From the NCBI RefSeq assembly GCF_036174265.1, contig NZ_CP108055.1, forward strand, positions 8,742,001 through 8,806,000: a DNA stretch of 64,000 bases. The letters run 5' to 3'. Each line of letters opens with the position of its first letter. Position 1 is the stretch's first letter. This document shows, piece by piece, positions 54,306 through 63,901 of this stretch. This DNA comes from Streptomyces sp. NBC_00285. GTDB lineage: Bacteria; Actinomycetota; Actinomycetes; Streptomycetales; Streptomycetaceae. The notes beneath the pieces were generated by a model that was not told where the DNA came from, ran no database searches, and saw only the letters and a list, made by a program, of their open reading frames with translations. Made by a program: the position numbers and the translations under genes.

Positions 54306-54417
54306 CCTGCGCCTGCTACCTGGGGTGATTCTTTGAATGGACGGGCTGCCCGCTGAGATTCCGATGAAGAGACCGGGAGCGGGCGCCCGGAACCGCCCGC
54401 GGACGCGCGAACGGCGG

Positions 54418-56628
54418 TCAGGTGTGCGTCGGCACGGTCCGCCGGGGCGTCGCCGCCTCCCGCAGTCCGAACCGGTCGTGCAGCCTGCGCAGCGGCTTCG
54501 GCGCCCACCAGGCGTGTCGGCCGAGCAGCGCCATGGTCGCCGGGACGAGCAGCATCCGTACGACCGTCGCGTCGATCAGCACGGCCAGGGTCAGGCCGAG
54601 GCCGATCTGCAGGATGGGCGAGAAGCCGCCGGTCATGAAGGCGCCGAAGACGATGGCGAGGAGCAGGGCGGCGCAGGTGACGACCCGGCCGGACCGGCGC
54701 AGCCCGGTCACCACGGCCTCCTGGTCGTCGCCTGTGCGTCGGGACGCCGTGGAGCCGGTCGGCAGATCCCCGCCTGTGCCACGGCGTCCGGCAGGCGCTC
54801 CCCCGGAGGAGGGGCCCGAGGCGGCGGGCGTACGACGGGCGTTCGCCGACCGGCTCTCCCGCATCCGGGCCAGGATGAAGATCTCGTAGTCCATGGCGAG
54901 TCCGAAGGCGATCGAGACGATCAGCGGCGGTGCGGTCAGGCTGAGCGCGCCCAGTCCCTCGCCGCCCAGCAGCCCGGCCCCGTGGCCGTCCTGGAAGACC
55001 CACACCACCACACCCAGCGCGGCGCCCAGGCTGAGCAGCGTGGTCGCGATCGTGCGCAACGGGAGCAGTACCGAGCCGGTGAACGCGAACAGGAGCACGA
55101 AGATGCCGGTAAGGACGGTCAGGGCCGCCCAGGGTGCCCGTACGGCGAGCATCGCGCGGAAGTCGACCAGCCGGGCCGCGACCCCGGTCACCTCGACGGG
55201 CTCGTCGCCGCGCACCTCCCGTACCCGCTCGACCAGGTCGGTGGCCGCTGTGCCGTCCACGCTGCCGGTCGGCTGCAGCTCCACGACGCTTTCGCCGCCC
55301 GGCAGTTCGCGGGTCTCGGACCGCGGGACCAGGGCGCGGATGCGGTCGGCGGTCGCGGTGTCGGTGCCGGGCTTGAGGACGACGACCACGGGAGAGACAC
55401 CGGTGCCTTTCGGGAAGTGCGCGTCGACGGTGTCGTACAACTGGCGCGCCTCGGTGTCGGCGGGCAGTTGCCGGGCGTCCCCGATGGCGATCCGCATACC
55501 CGTCACGGGCAGGGCGAGGAGCAGCAGGGCCGGGACGACGGTGGCCAGGACGGCGATACGGCGGCGTTGCGCGAGGCGGGCGAGACGGGCGAAGAAGCGT
55601 CCTTCCTCGTCCTCGGAGCGCGCCTTGGCGGGCCGGATCCTCCCACCGAACCTCGTGAGCAGCGCGGGCAGCAGGGTGACCGCGGCCAGCATGTCGACCA
55701 CCACGACGGCGGCGACGGCGAGTCCCATGCTGCGCAGGAACACGCTCGGGAAGACCAGCAGCCCGGTCAGGCTGACGGCGACGGTGAGCCCGGAGAACAG
55801 GACGGTGCGGCCGGCTGCGTCGACCGTGCGGTGCACGGCTTCCACTACGTCGTCTGTACGCCGGCGTTCCTCGCGGAAGCGGACCAGCATCAACAGGGCG
55901 TAGTCGATGGCGAGTCCGAGGCCGAGCATGGTGGTGACCTGGATCGCGTACACCGAGATGTCGGTGACCTGGCTGAAGGCGAACAGCCCCAGGAACGCCC
56001 CCGCGATCCCGCTCACCGCGATCACCAGCGGCAGCGCGGCGGCGCGCAGTCCGCCGAACACGACGATCAGCAGGGCGAGTACGACCGGCAGGGAGATCAA
56101 CTCGGCTTTCTTCACGTCCTCCTGGGCCCGTTCGCCGAGCTGCCGGCCGAGCAGTTCGCCGCCGCTGACATGGACGTCGGGCGCGTCGATCCGCTTGATC
56201 GTCTCGACGGCCGTGTCCGTCGCCCTCTCCTCGGCCTCGTCGCTGAGGCCGCCCTCGAAGGTGACGGGGACGATCAGTGCCTGTCCGTCGCGGGCGGTGA
56301 GACCGGGCGTGGTGTACGGGTCGGGTACGGCGGCCACCCCGGCGATCTGACGGACCTCGGCGACGGTCCGCTCGACCTGGGCGCGCAGGGCGGCGTCGGA
56401 GACGGCCTCGCCCGCGACGACCGCGGTGACGGACTCGCCGGTCGGATCCACGCCGGAGAGATGGTCGTCGGCCGTGTCGGACTCGGTGCCGGGCACGTCG
56501 GGCACGTCGTCGGAGAGGTCGGCGAAGACGCCCGTCCCCAGGCCGAAGCCGAGCAGCAGGAACACCAACCAGAGGCCGATGACGGTCAGGGGGCGGCGGG
56601 TCGCTGCCCGGGACAGTGTGGAGAGCAC
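54418..56628 (-). CDS. MMPL-family RND transporter
   Basis: A 736-residue membrane protein with two MMPL repeats. Each has a periplasmic loop after helix 1 or 7 and a five-helix block: first FADLSDDVPDVPG then GLGLAIDYALLMLVRFREER, second GDARQLPADTEARQ then SIAFGLAMDYEIFILARMRESR. The two xDY motifs in the membrane are the proton-relay signature. GTG 56628 has GGGAGG upstream. A Gly/Pro/Ser-rich insert splits the second cytoplasmic loop. It probably exports a lipid or hydrophobic metabolite; no biosynthetic partner is adjacent. Confidence 0.92.
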   Translation of the reverse strand: MLSTLSRAATRRPLTVIGLWLVFLLLGFGLGTGVFADLSDDVPDVPGTESDTADDHLSGVDPTGESVTAVVAGEAVSDAALRAQVERTVAEVRQIAGVAAVPDPYTTPGLTARDGQALIVPVTFEGGLSDEAEERATDTAVETIKRIDAPDVHVSGGELLGRQLGERAQEDVKKAELISLPVVLALLIVVFGGLRAAALPLVIAVSGIAGAFLGLFAFSQVTDISVYAIQVTTMLGLGLAIDYALLMLVRFREERRRTDDVVEAVHRTVDAAGRTVLFSGLTVAVSLTGLLVFPSVFLRSMGLAVAAVVVVDMLAAVTLLPALLTRFGGRIRPAKARSEDEEGRFFARLARLAQRRRIAVLATVVPALLLLALPVTGMRIAIGDARQLPADTEARQLYDTVDAHFPKGTGVSPVVVVLKPGTDTATADRIRALVPRSETRELPGGESVVELQPTGSVDGTAATDLVERVREVRGDEPVEVTGVAARLVDFRAMLAVRAPWAALTVLTGIFVLLFAFTGSVLLPLRTIATTLLSLGAALGVVVWVFQDGHGAGLLGGEGLGALSLTAPPLIVSIAFGLAMDYEIFILARMRESRSANARRTPAASGPSSGGAPAGRRGTGGDLPTGSTASRRTGDDQEAVVTGLRRSGRVVTCAALLLAIVFGAFMTGGFSPILQIGLGLTLAVLIDATVVRMLLVPATMALLGRHAWWAPKPLRRLHDRFGLREAATPRRTVPTHT

Positions 56629-56825
56629 GGTCGCCTCCCGGCGGGTCGAGGAGTGTGATACCGCCCTCAGAGTCGTGCCGCGGGCGTGATCACCGGATCG
56701 CCGGGGAGAGCGGTTCGGGGAGCTCCGTCGTACGGGGGAGGAGGGCTGGTTCCTCACTCCTGCGAGGGAGGAATCTTCGGTACCGGTCCGGGAGTTGACC
56801 TCAGCGACATCATCAAGGAGGCAGC

Positions 56826-57239
56826 ATGTCCGAGGTACCGCCCGCCGTCCGTGAACTCCGTCTCGTGGTCACGGCCGAGGACTACGACGAGGCGTTGACT
56901 TTCTACCGGGACGTCCTGGGGTTGCCCGAACGGGCCGCGTTCTCCTCGCCGGACGGCCGGGTCACCATCCTGGAGGCCGGGCGGGCGACGCTGGAGCTGA
57001 CCGATCCGAACCATGCGGCGTTCATCGACGAGGTCGAGGTGGGGAAGCGGGTCGCGGGGCACATCCGGGTGGCGTTCGAGGTGGACGACTCGGCAGCCAC
57101 GACAGCCAGGCTGGCCGAGGCCGGTGCGCAGGTGGTCGCCGAGCCGACGCGTACGCCCTGGAACTCCCTCAACTCCCGCCTGGAGGCGCCCGGTTCGCTC
57201 CAGCTGACACTGTTCACGGAACTGGACCAGCCGGACTAG
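56826..57239 (+). CDS. VOC-family protein
   Basis: A 137-residue vicinal-oxygen-chelate-fold protein. It shows ELRLVVTAEDYDEALTFYRDVLGLPE, VTILEAGRATLEL and a C-terminal region WNSLNSRLEAPGSLQLTLF. ATG 56826 has AAGGAGG upstream. Its stop overlaps the stop of the convergent response regulator (CTAG at 57236-57239, TAG read on both strands). The ligand or reaction is unknown. Confidence 0.87.
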   Translation: MSEVPPAVRELRLVVTAEDYDEALTFYRDVLGLPERAAFSSPDGRVTILEAGRATLELTDPNHAAFIDEVEVGKRVAGHIRVAFEVDDSAATTARLAEAGAQVVAEPTRTPWNSLNSRLEAPGSLQLTLFTELDQPD

Positions 57240-57904
57240 GGGGCGCCCGGGGCCACCAGCCCCGTCTCGTACGCGCAGATCACCGCCTGCACCCTGTCCC
57301 TGAGCCCCAACTTGCTCAGCACATTGCTGACATGGGTCTTCACCGTGTGCTCGCTCACGAAGAGGGCCGTGGCGATCTCCGCGTTGGACAGGCCCCGCGC
57401 CAGCATCCGCAGGGTCTCCACCTCCCGGGCCGTCAGGACGTCCAGACGGTCCGGGGTGGCCCCGGTGACGGCCTCCTCGCGGCGGCGGCGCACGATGTCC
57501 GCGACCAGGCGGCGGGTGACCGCCGGGGCGAGCAGGGAGTCACCTCCGGCGACCACGCGGACCGCGTGCACGAGGTCGTCCCGGCGCACATCCTTGAGGA
57601 GGAAGCCGCTCGCGCCCGCGTAGAGCGCGTCGTACACGTACTCGTCGAGGTCGAACGTGGTCAGCATGACCACCTTGCAGCTTGACTGCGCGCACACCCG
57701 CCGGGCCGCCTCCAGGCCGTCCATCACGGGCATCCGGATGTCGAGGAGCAGCACGTCGGGGGTGTGCCGGCGCACCGCGTCGACCGCCTCGGCGCCGTTG
57801 CCGGCCTCGGCGACCACCTCGATGTCCTGCTGCGCCTCCAGGATCATGCTGAAGCCGCTGCGGACCAGTTCCTGGTCGTCGGCGACGACCACCCGGATGC
57901 TCAC
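57236..57904 (-). CDS. NarL/LuxR-family response regulator
   Basis: A 222-residue response regulator. The receiver domain has the acidic pair in VVVADDQELVRSG, phospho-acceptor Asp in DVLLLDIRMPVMDGLEA and the switch Thr/Lys (MLTTFD, LLKDV). The C-terminal LuxR helix-turn-helix is LTAREVETLRMLARGLSNAEIATALFVSEHTVKTHVSNVL. It starts at GTG 57904, overlapping the stop of the histidine kinase gene (GTGA). The target genes are not evident; the neighbouring MMPL exporter is a possibility. Confidence 0.95.
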   Translation of the reverse strand: MSIRVVVADDQELVRSGFSMILEAQQDIEVVAEAGNGAEAVDAVRRHTPDVLLLDIRMPVMDGLEAARRVCAQSSCKVVMLTTFDLDEYVYDALYAGASGFLLKDVRRDDLVHAVRVVAGGDSLLAPAVTRRLVADIVRRRREEAVTGATPDRLDVLTAREVETLRMLARGLSNAEIATALFVSEHTVKTHVSNVLSKLGLRDRVQAVICAYETGLVAPGAP

Positions 57905-59097
57905 CCGAGGGCCGCCTCCCGGTCCGCGCCGGCGGGCAGCCGTACGGCGACCCGGAAGCCCCCTTCCGGACCGGGTCCGGTCTCGGCGCTGCCCCCGCAG
58001 GCGGCCGCCCGCTCCCTGAGGCCGATCAGCCCGTGCCCGCCGTCCGAGTGCCCGGGGCCCCTGCCGTCGTCGGTCACCGTGAGGGTCAACTCGTCCTCCG
58101 CCCAGTCGAGTTCCACCTGTGCGCAGGAAGCGTACGCGTGCTTCACGGTGTTGGTCAGGGCTTCCTGCACCGCGCGGTAGGCGGCGACCTCGGTGTCCGG
58201 CGGCAGCGGGCGGGGCCGGCCGCGGACGCTCAACTCGACCCGCAGATCCGTCGAGCCGGAGACCTGACGGACCAGGGCCGGGAGTCCGGCGAGGTCCGGC
58301 TGGGGCAGCCGGTGAGCGCCGCTTCGGCGCTCCTCCTCCTTCAACACCCCGAGGATCCGCCGCAGTTGGTCCATTGCGTCCCGTCCGCTGGCCGCGATGG
58401 CGTCGAACGCCGCCTCGGCCCGCACCGGATCGCTGCGCAGGACGACCGGCCCGGCCTCCGCCTGGACGACCATCAGGCTCACCGCGTGCGCCAGGATGTC
58501 GTGCATGTCCCGGGCGATCCGGGCCCGTTCCTGGGCGATGGCCCTCGCGGTCTCCGCGGCCTGCTCCCGTTCGAGCCGGCGAGCCCGGTCCTCGACGGCG
58601 GCGGTGTACGCGCGCTGCACCCGGGCCAGTACGCCGAGGCCGTAGGCGCAGATCATGCCGGTGAGGTGGAAGGCGTACTCGAAGGGCTCGGAGTGCTCCC
58701 TTTGCTGCATGGTCACCACGGCCCCGAGCAGCCAGCTCGCCAGCATCGTGCGGCGCTGCCAGGGCAGGCCCCGGGCGGCCATGGTGTAGAGGACGACGAG
58801 GCCGCCGTAGAGCACGTCGGGCGGTGGCGCGTGGTAGTAGGCCATCGCCGTGGTGGCCGCCGACACCGCCAGGGCGCACGCGTACGGGTAGCGGCGCCGC
58901 CACACCAGGGGGACCGCGGTGGCGGCCCCCAGCAGCCAGCCCACCAGGCTCAGCGGGTCGTCCCCCTCGTCCGGGAACATCCACTGCAGGGACGCGGCGA
59001 ACAGCACCAGCACGGCGAGCGCGCTGTCGACGACGTACGGGTTCGTCGTCCGCAGACGGGCGACGACGGGGGCGTACCAGGACCGGGCGGCGGACAT
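57901..59097 (-). CDS. Sensor histidine kinase (DesK/NarX-like, HisKA_3)
   Basis: A 398-residue membrane kinase. About five N-terminal membrane helices (residues 25-165) precede a short coiled coil, the HisKA_3 phosphorylation box ARIARDMHDILAHAVSLMVVQAEAG and the ATP-binding domain with DDGRGPGHSDGGHGLIGLRERA. No extracytoplasmic sensor domain is visible, so the signal is probably read in the membrane. The gene is translationally coupled to its LuxR partner. An Asp after the phospho-histidine (RDMHD) is family-typical and gives phosphatase activity. Confidence 0.94.
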   Translation of the reverse strand: MSAARSWYAPVVARLRTTNPYVVDSALAVLVLFAASLQWMFPDEGDDPLSLVGWLLGAATAVPLVWRRRYPYACALAVSAATTAMAYYHAPPPDVLYGGLVVLYTMAARGLPWQRRTMLASWLLGAVVTMQQREHSEPFEYAFHLTGMICAYGLGVLARVQRAYTAAVEDRARRLEREQAAETARAIAQERARIARDMHDILAHAVSLMVVQAEAGPVVLRSDPVRAEAAFDAIAASGRDAMDQLRRILGVLKEEERRSGAHRLPQPDLAGLPALVRQVSGSTDLRVELSVRGRPRPLPPDTEVAAYRAVQEALTNTVKHAYASCAQVELDWAEDELTLTVTDDGRGPGHSDGGHGLIGLRERAAACGGSAETGPGPEGGFRVAVRLPAGADREAALG

Positions 59098-59155
59098 GAG
59101 CGGCTCCTCGGGGCCGGGGCCGTTCCAGTATCACGACGCCCACGCGGCGGAGGCC

Positions 59156-59941
59156 TCACCGGTGCGAGGGATATCCGGCGCCCGAGCGGGGCGTGGCCGT
59201 GGGCTGCCAGCCCAGTGCCCGCGATATCCCGAGTGCCGCCAGCCGTACCGCCGGGATCAACGCCGGTACCTGGGCGTCGCCCTGGGGCACGACGACCGAC
59301 ACCGCGGCGATCACCGCCCCGTCCGGGCCCCGCACGGGGGCCGCCACCGACAGGGCGTCGTCGGTGACCTGACGGCTGCTCACCGCGACGCCGGTGCGCC
59401 GGACCTCGGCCAGGACCCGGCGCAGCTTCGCCGGTTCGGTGAGGGTGTACGGCGTGAAGACGGCGAGCGGGCCCGCGCAGTACTCCTCCTGCTCCCGCGG
59501 CTCGCAGTGGGCCAGCAGGACCAGGCCGACCCCGGTGGCGTGCAGCGGCCAGCGGGCCCCGACCCGGATGTGCACGCCGACCGACGAACGGCCCGCGATC
59601 CACTCGATGTAGATGACGTCCGAGCCGTCCCGCACCGCCAACTGCACGTTCTCGTGGGTGGCTTCGTACAGGTCCTCCAGATACGGCAGGGCCAGCTGCC
59701 GCAGGGCGACGCCGCGCGGCGCGAGGGCGGCGACCTCCCACAGCCTCAGGCCGACGTGGTAGACGCCGGAGTCGTCCCGTTCCAGGGCGCCCCAGTCGGT
59801 CAGCGCGCCCACCAGCCGGTGCGTGGTCGTCAGGGTCAGCCCCGCCCGCCGGCTGATGTCGGACAGGGACAGCGCCGGGTGGTGGTGGTCGAACGCGGCG
59901 AGCACGGACAGCAGCCGGTCCGGCGCGGAACGCACGGTCAT
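59156..59941 (-). CDS. IclR-family transcriptional regulator
   Basis: A 261-residue IclR regulator. The winged helix is LSVLAAFDHHHPALSLSDISRRAGLTLTTTHRLVGAL, and the effector domain contains WIAGRSSVGVHIRVGARWPLHATGVGLVLLA and SVAAPVRGPDGAVIAAVSV. ATG 59941 overlaps the stop of the MarR gene (ATGA), so both regulators come from one transcript, divergent from the hydroxycinnamate-type genes. It may control later steps such as 4-hydroxybenzoate or protocatechuate use. Confidence 0.92.
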   Translation of the reverse strand: MTVRSAPDRLLSVLAAFDHHHPALSLSDISRRAGLTLTTTHRLVGALTDWGALERDDSGVYHVGLRLWEVAALAPRGVALRQLALPYLEDLYEATHENVQLAVRDGSDVIYIEWIAGRSSVGVHIRVGARWPLHATGVGLVLLAHCEPREQEEYCAGPLAVFTPYTLTEPAKLRRVLAEVRRTGVAVSSRQVTDDALSVAAPVRGPDGAVIAAVSVVVPQGDAQVPALIPAVRLAALGISRALGWQPTATPRSGAGYPSHR

Positions 59942-60450
59942 GGCTGGTCGGCGACTCTCAGGAGGAGGGCCTGGAGCGTCTCGCGTTCGGCGGCGTCGAG
60001 CGGGGCGAGCAGGTCGTTGGTCACCCGGCGGCCCGCCTCGTCGGTGCCGCGCAGGAAGGCCCGGCCGTTCTCGGTGAGGGTGACGATCTTGCTGCGGCGG
60101 TCGTCGGGAGAGGGGCGGCGCTCGGTCATCCCGAGCTTCTCCAGGTCGTCGACCAGGCCGACGATCGCGCTGGGGTCGTAGCCGAGCCGTGTGCTCAGCT
60201 CCCGCTGGAGGGCGCCGTCGGATCCGGTGAGGTAGCGCAGCACCGCGTAGTGGCGCAGGCGCAGCCCCGACTCCTGGAGGAAGGTGTTGAACAGCTGACC
60301 CGAGCGCAGGCCCAGGCGGTACAGCAGGTAACCGGTGTCCGCGTGCAGCCCGCGCATCCACGGCTCCTCCGAGTCGATGGGCTTCGGGGTGACGTGCTGG
60401 CGTGTGATGGCGGGCTCCCTGTGCTCCGGGCGTCGTGGTGATCCCAGCAT
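59938..60450 (-). CDS. MarR-family transcriptional regulator (CouR-like candidate)
   Basis: A MarR regulator of 170 residues from ATG 60450, or 139 from ATG 60357, which has a better Shine-Dalgarno (GGAGGAG). The winged-helix domain reads LRHYAVLRYLTGSDGALQRELSTRLGYDPSAIVGLVDDLEKLGMTERRPSPDDRRSKIVTLTENG. It is divergent from an SDR/amidohydrolase/CoA-ligase/MaoC set that matches the Rhodococcus p-hydroxycinnamate genes, where the MarR protein CouR represses and is released by hydroxycinnamoyl-CoA. An inverted repeat overlaps the -35 of those genes. Confidence 0.9.
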   Translation of the reverse strand: MLGSPRRPEHREPAITRQHVTPKPIDSEEPWMRGLHADTGYLLYRLGLRSGQLFNTFLQESGLRLRHYAVLRYLTGSDGALQRELSTRLGYDPSAIVGLVDDLEKLGMTERRPSPDDRRSKIVTLTENGRAFLRGTDEAGRRVTNDLLAPLDAAERETLQALLLRVADQP

Positions 60451-60477
60451 GACGCACCTGTGAGTCGACGACAACTA

Positions 60478-60507
60478 TTGACGTCACCAATTATTGCTCT
60501 TAGCTTC
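60478..60507 (+). promoter_or_regulatory. Promoter of the hydroxycinnamate-type operon with overlapping operator
   Basis: TTGACG (60479-60484) and TAGCTT (60502-60507), spaced 17 bases, fit a vegetative Streptomyces promoter. ATTG-N7-CAAT (60478-60492), with GACGTC inside, overlaps the -35 and is a likely MarR operator. Confidence 0.55.
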
Positions 60508-60554
60508 GATCTCGTAGCCGCACCTCAAGCATCAGCTCGTGAAGGGACTCGCTC

Positions 60555-61472
60555 GTGCCCAGCATCGATCTCACCGGCAAGGTCGCCGTCGTCACCGGCA
60601 GTGGCCGGGGCCTCGGCCTCGCCTACGCGCACGCCCTCGCCGCCCACGGCGCCTCCGTGGTCGTCAACGACGTCGACGAGGCGGTCGCCGAGCAGGCCGT
60701 GAAGTCCATCACCGAGGCGGGCGGAAGGGCCGTCGCCGAGGTGGTCCCGGTCGGCACCACCGAGGCCGCCGAGCGGCTCGTGAACCGGGCGGTGGAGGAG
60801 TTCGGGCGGCTCGACATCCTGGTCACCAACGCCGGCATCCTGCGCGACAAGGTGCTCTGGAAGATGACCGACGACGACTTCGACGCGGTGATCACCACCC
60901 ACCTCAAGGGCACCTTCACCTGCGCCCGCGCCGCCGCCGTCCGCATGCGTGAGCAGGGCGAGGGCGGCACCCTCATCCTGGTCGGCTCCCCGGCCGGCCA
61001 GCGCGGCAACTTCGGGCAGACGAACTACTCCGCCGCCAAGGCCGGCATCGCCGCCTTCGCCCGCACCTGGTCCATGGAGCTCGGCCGCGCGGGCATCACC
61101 GTCAACGCGATCGTGCCCGTGGCGGCCACCGCGATGACCGAGACCATCCCCGCCTTCGCCCCGTACATCGAGGCCATGAAGAACGGCGAGGCGCTCCCGG
61201 ACTTCCTGCGCAAGGGCGAGGGCTTCGGCACCCCCGAGGACTGCGCGGCCGTCGTTCCCTTCCTCGCCTCCGAGGCGGCCCGCTCCGTCACCGGACAGGC
61301 GATCGGCATCGGCGGCGACAAGGTGGCACTCTGGTCCCATCCGCAGGAGATCAGCGCGGCCTACGCCGACGGGGGCTGGACCCCCAGCACCCTGGCCGAC
61401 GCCTTCCCGACCTCGGTCGGCGCCGAACTCCAGACGGTCGGCATCCCGGCGCCGAAGCTTCCGGAGGCGTGA
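60555..61472 (+). CDS. SDR-family 3-hydroxyacyl-CoA dehydrogenase (CouN-like)
   Basis: A 305-residue short-chain dehydrogenase. It has the NAD motif VTGSGRGLGLAYAHAL, NAGILRDKVLWKMTDDDFD (as in the multifunctional beta-oxidation HSD17B4-type enzymes), the catalytic serine region LVGSPAGQRGN and the YxxxK motif NYSAAKAG. In Rhodococcus the SDR CouN oxidises the beta-hydroxy-aryl-propionyl-CoA intermediate. GTG 60555 follows a GAAGGGA region. The stop overlaps the amidohydrolase start (GTGA). Confidence 0.88.
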   Translation: MPSIDLTGKVAVVTGSGRGLGLAYAHALAAHGASVVVNDVDEAVAEQAVKSITEAGGRAVAEVVPVGTTEAAERLVNRAVEEFGRLDILVTNAGILRDKVLWKMTDDDFDAVITTHLKGTFTCARAAAVRMREQGEGGTLILVGSPAGQRGNFGQTNYSAAKAGIAAFARTWSMELGRAGITVNAIVPVAATAMTETIPAFAPYIEAMKNGEALPDFLRKGEGFGTPEDCAAVVPFLASEAARSVTGQAIGIGGDKVALWSHPQEISAAYADGGWTPSTLADAFPTSVGAELQTVGIPAPKLPEA

Positions 61473-62371
61473 TGGAACCCCCCGCCAAGACCCCGATGAA
61501 CGTCGACGAGCTCGTCGCGATCGACGTCCACACCCATGCGGAGGTGTCCTCCAAGGGCCACTCCTCGCTCGACGACGACCTGCACGACGCCTCCTCCGCC
61601 TACTTCAAGGTGGAGGGCAAGCGGAAGCCGACCCTTCAGGAGACGGCCGCCTACTACCGCGAGCGGAAGATGGCCGCCGTGATCTTCACGGTGGACGCCG
61701 AGTCCGCGACCGGCACCGCGCCCGTCCCGAACGAGGAGGTCGCCGAGGCCGCGGCCGCCAACTCCGACGTGCTGATCCCCTTCGCCTCCATCGACCCCTT
61801 CCGCGGCAAGGCGGGCGTCCGGCAGGCCCGCCGCCTGGTCGAGGAGTACGGGGTGAAGGGCTTCAAGTTCCATCCCAGCATCCAGGGCTTCTTCCCCAAC
61901 GACCGCTCGGTGGCCTACGCCCTCTACGAGGTCATCGAGGAGACCGGCACCATCGCCCTCTTCCACACCGGCCAGACCGGCATCGGCGCCGGCGTCCCCG
62001 GCGGGGGCGGCATCCGGCTGAAGTACTCGAACCCGCTGCACGTGGACGACGTGGCCGCCGACTTCCCGCACCTGAAGATCATCCTGGCGCACCCGTCCTT
62101 CCCCTGGCAGGACGAGGCGCTCGCGGTCGCCACGCACAAGCCGGGCGTGCACATCGACCTGTCCGGCTGGTCGCCGAAGTACTTCCCGCCGCAGCTCGTG
62201 CAGTACGCGAACACGCTGCTCAAGGACAAGGTCCTCTTCGGCTCCGACTTCCCCGTCCTCACCCCCGACCGCTGGCTCGCCGACTTCGAGAAGCTGCCGA
62301 TCAAGGACGAGGTCAAGCCGAAGATCCTCAAGGAGAACGCCGCCCGGCTGCTCGGGCTGACGAAGCCGTAA
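61469..62371 (+). CDS. Amidohydrolase-2 family hydrolase (CouO-like)
   Basis: A 300-residue TIM-barrel metal hydrolase. Metal and active-site motifs are present: IDVHTHAEV, FKFHPSIQGF, ALFHTGQTGIGAG, ILAHPSFPWQ and FGSDFPVLTP. Start is GTG 61469 or ATG 61472; both overlap the SDR stop. In p-hydroxycinnamate catabolism the homologous CouO cleaves the aryl beta-ketoacyl-CoA to a hydroxybenzoate and acetyl-CoA, replacing a thiolase. Position between an SDR and a CoA ligase gene supports this. Confidence 0.85.
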   Translation: MMEPPAKTPMNVDELVAIDVHTHAEVSSKGHSSLDDDLHDASSAYFKVEGKRKPTLQETAAYYRERKMAAVIFTVDAESATGTAPVPNEEVAEAAAANSDVLIPFASIDPFRGKAGVRQARRLVEEYGVKGFKFHPSIQGFFPNDRSVAYALYEVIEETGTIALFHTGQTGIGAGVPGGGGIRLKYSNPLHVDDVAADFPHLKIILAHPSFPWQDEALAVATHKPGVHIDLSGWSPKYFPPQLVQYANTLLKDKVLFGSDFPVLTPDRWLADFEKLPIKDEVKPKILKENAARLLGLTKP

Positions 62372-62381
62372 GGGGCCCCAG

Positions 62382-63887
62382 ATGCGCAACGAGGGACTCG
62401 GGTCATGGCCCGCACGCCGGGCCCGCAAGACCCCGCACCGCACCGCCCTGATCCACGGCGACACGACGGTCACCTACGCCGAGCTGCACATCCGCGTCAC
62501 CCGCCTCGCCCACGCCCTGCGCGCCCGGGGCATCCGGCGCGGCGACCGCGTCGCCTACCTCGGCCCCAACCATCCCTCCTACCTGGAGACCCTGTTCGCG
62601 GCCGGTGTCCTCGGCGCGGTCTTCGTCCCCCTCAACACCCGCCTCGCCGGGCCGGAGATCGCCTACCAGCTCTCCGACTCCGGGGCCAGGGCACTGGTCT
62701 ACGGTCCCTCGCACGCGGGGCTCGTCGCCGGACTGCCGGGCAGCACCGACGTCCGTACCTACGTCGAAGCCGGCCCGGAGTACGAGCAGTTGCTCACCGG
62801 GTCGGCGGTGGACCCGGTCGACGAACCGGTCGCTCCCGACGACACCTGCATCATCATGTACACCTCGGGCACGACGGGCCGCCCCAAGGGCGCCATGCTC
62901 ACCCACGGCAACCTCACCTGGAACGCGATCAACGTCCTCGTCGACACCGACCTCATCGCCGACGAACGCGCCCTGGTCTCCGCCCCGTTGTTCCACACGG
63001 CGGGCCTGAACATGCTGACCCTTCCGGTACTGCTGAAGGGCGGCACCTGCGTCCTGGTCGAGGCCTTCGACCCGAACGCGACCTTCGACCTGATCGAACA
63101 GCACCGGATCACCTTCATGTTCGGGGTCCCGACGATGTTCGAGCAGGTGGCGCGACACCCGCGCTGGCCGGACGCCGACCTGTCCTCCCTGCGGATCCTG
63201 ACCTGCGGCGGCTCCCCGGTCTCGACGCCGCTGATCACCGCCTACCAGGAGCGCGGGCTCACCTTCCTCCAGGGCTACGGCATGACGGAGGCGTCCCCCG
63301 GCACCCTGTTCCTGGACGCCGAGCACGCCGTCAGCAAGGCGGGGTCGGCGGGCGTACCGCACTTCTTCAGCGATGTGCGGGTCATACGCCCCGACCTGAC
63401 CCCCGTCGACGTCGGCGAGACCGGCGAGGTCGTGCTCCGCGGCCCGCACGTCATGCCCGGCTACTGGGGACTGCCCGAGGAAACCGCCGCCTCCTTCGCG
63501 GACGGCTGGTTCCGCAGCGGGGACGCCGCCCGCGTCGACGAGGACGGCTACGTCTTCATCGTCGACCGCATCAAGGACATGATCATCTCCGGCGGCGAGA
63601 ACATCTACCCCGCCGAGATCGAGGACCTGCTCCTCGCCCACCCGGACATCGTCGAGTGCGCGGTCATCGGCGTCCCGGACGACAAGTGGGGCGAGGTGCC
63701 GCGGGCGGTCGTCGTCCCGCGCGAGGGCACCACGCCCGACCCCGACGAGGTCCTGGCCTCCCTGGCCGGCCGCCTCGCCAAGTACAAGATCCCCAAGTCC
63801 GTGGTGGTCGCGGACGAACTCCCGCGCACCGCCTCCGGAAAGCTCCTCAAGTCCCGGGTGCGCAAGCGCTACGGCTCCAACTCTTAG
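62382..63887 (+). CDS. Acyl/aryl-CoA ligase (CouL-like hydroxycinnamate-CoA ligase candidate)
   Basis: A 501-residue ANL ligase. The AMP-binding signature is IMYTSGTTGRPKGAMLTHGN, followed by LFHTAGLNML, LQGYGMTEASPGTL, WFRSGDAARVDEDGY and the C-terminal catalytic lysine segment PRTASGKLLKSRV. It would activate the hydroxycinnamic acid with ATP and CoA, starting the pathway. ATG 62382 lies 10 bases after the amidohydrolase stop. General FadD-type annotation would also fit; the aryl substrate is inferred from the gene set. Confidence 0.88.
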   Translation: MRNEGLGSWPARRARKTPHRTALIHGDTTVTYAELHIRVTRLAHALRARGIRRGDRVAYLGPNHPSYLETLFAAGVLGAVFVPLNTRLAGPEIAYQLSDSGARALVYGPSHAGLVAGLPGSTDVRTYVEAGPEYEQLLTGSAVDPVDEPVAPDDTCIIMYTSGTTGRPKGAMLTHGNLTWNAINVLVDTDLIADERALVSAPLFHTAGLNMLTLPVLLKGGTCVLVEAFDPNATFDLIEQHRITFMFGVPTMFEQVARHPRWPDADLSSLRILTCGGSPVSTPLITAYQERGLTFLQGYGMTEASPGTLFLDAEHAVSKAGSAGVPHFFSDVRVIRPDLTPVDVGETGEVVLRGPHVMPGYWGLPEETAASFADGWFRSGDAARVDEDGYVFIVDRIKDMIISGGENIYPAEIEDLLLAHPDIVECAVIGVPDDKWGEVPRAVVVPREGTTPDPDEVLASLAGRLAKYKIPKSVVVADELPRTASGKLLKSRVRKRYGSNS

Positions 63888-63901
63888 GTAAGGACAGCTA
63901 C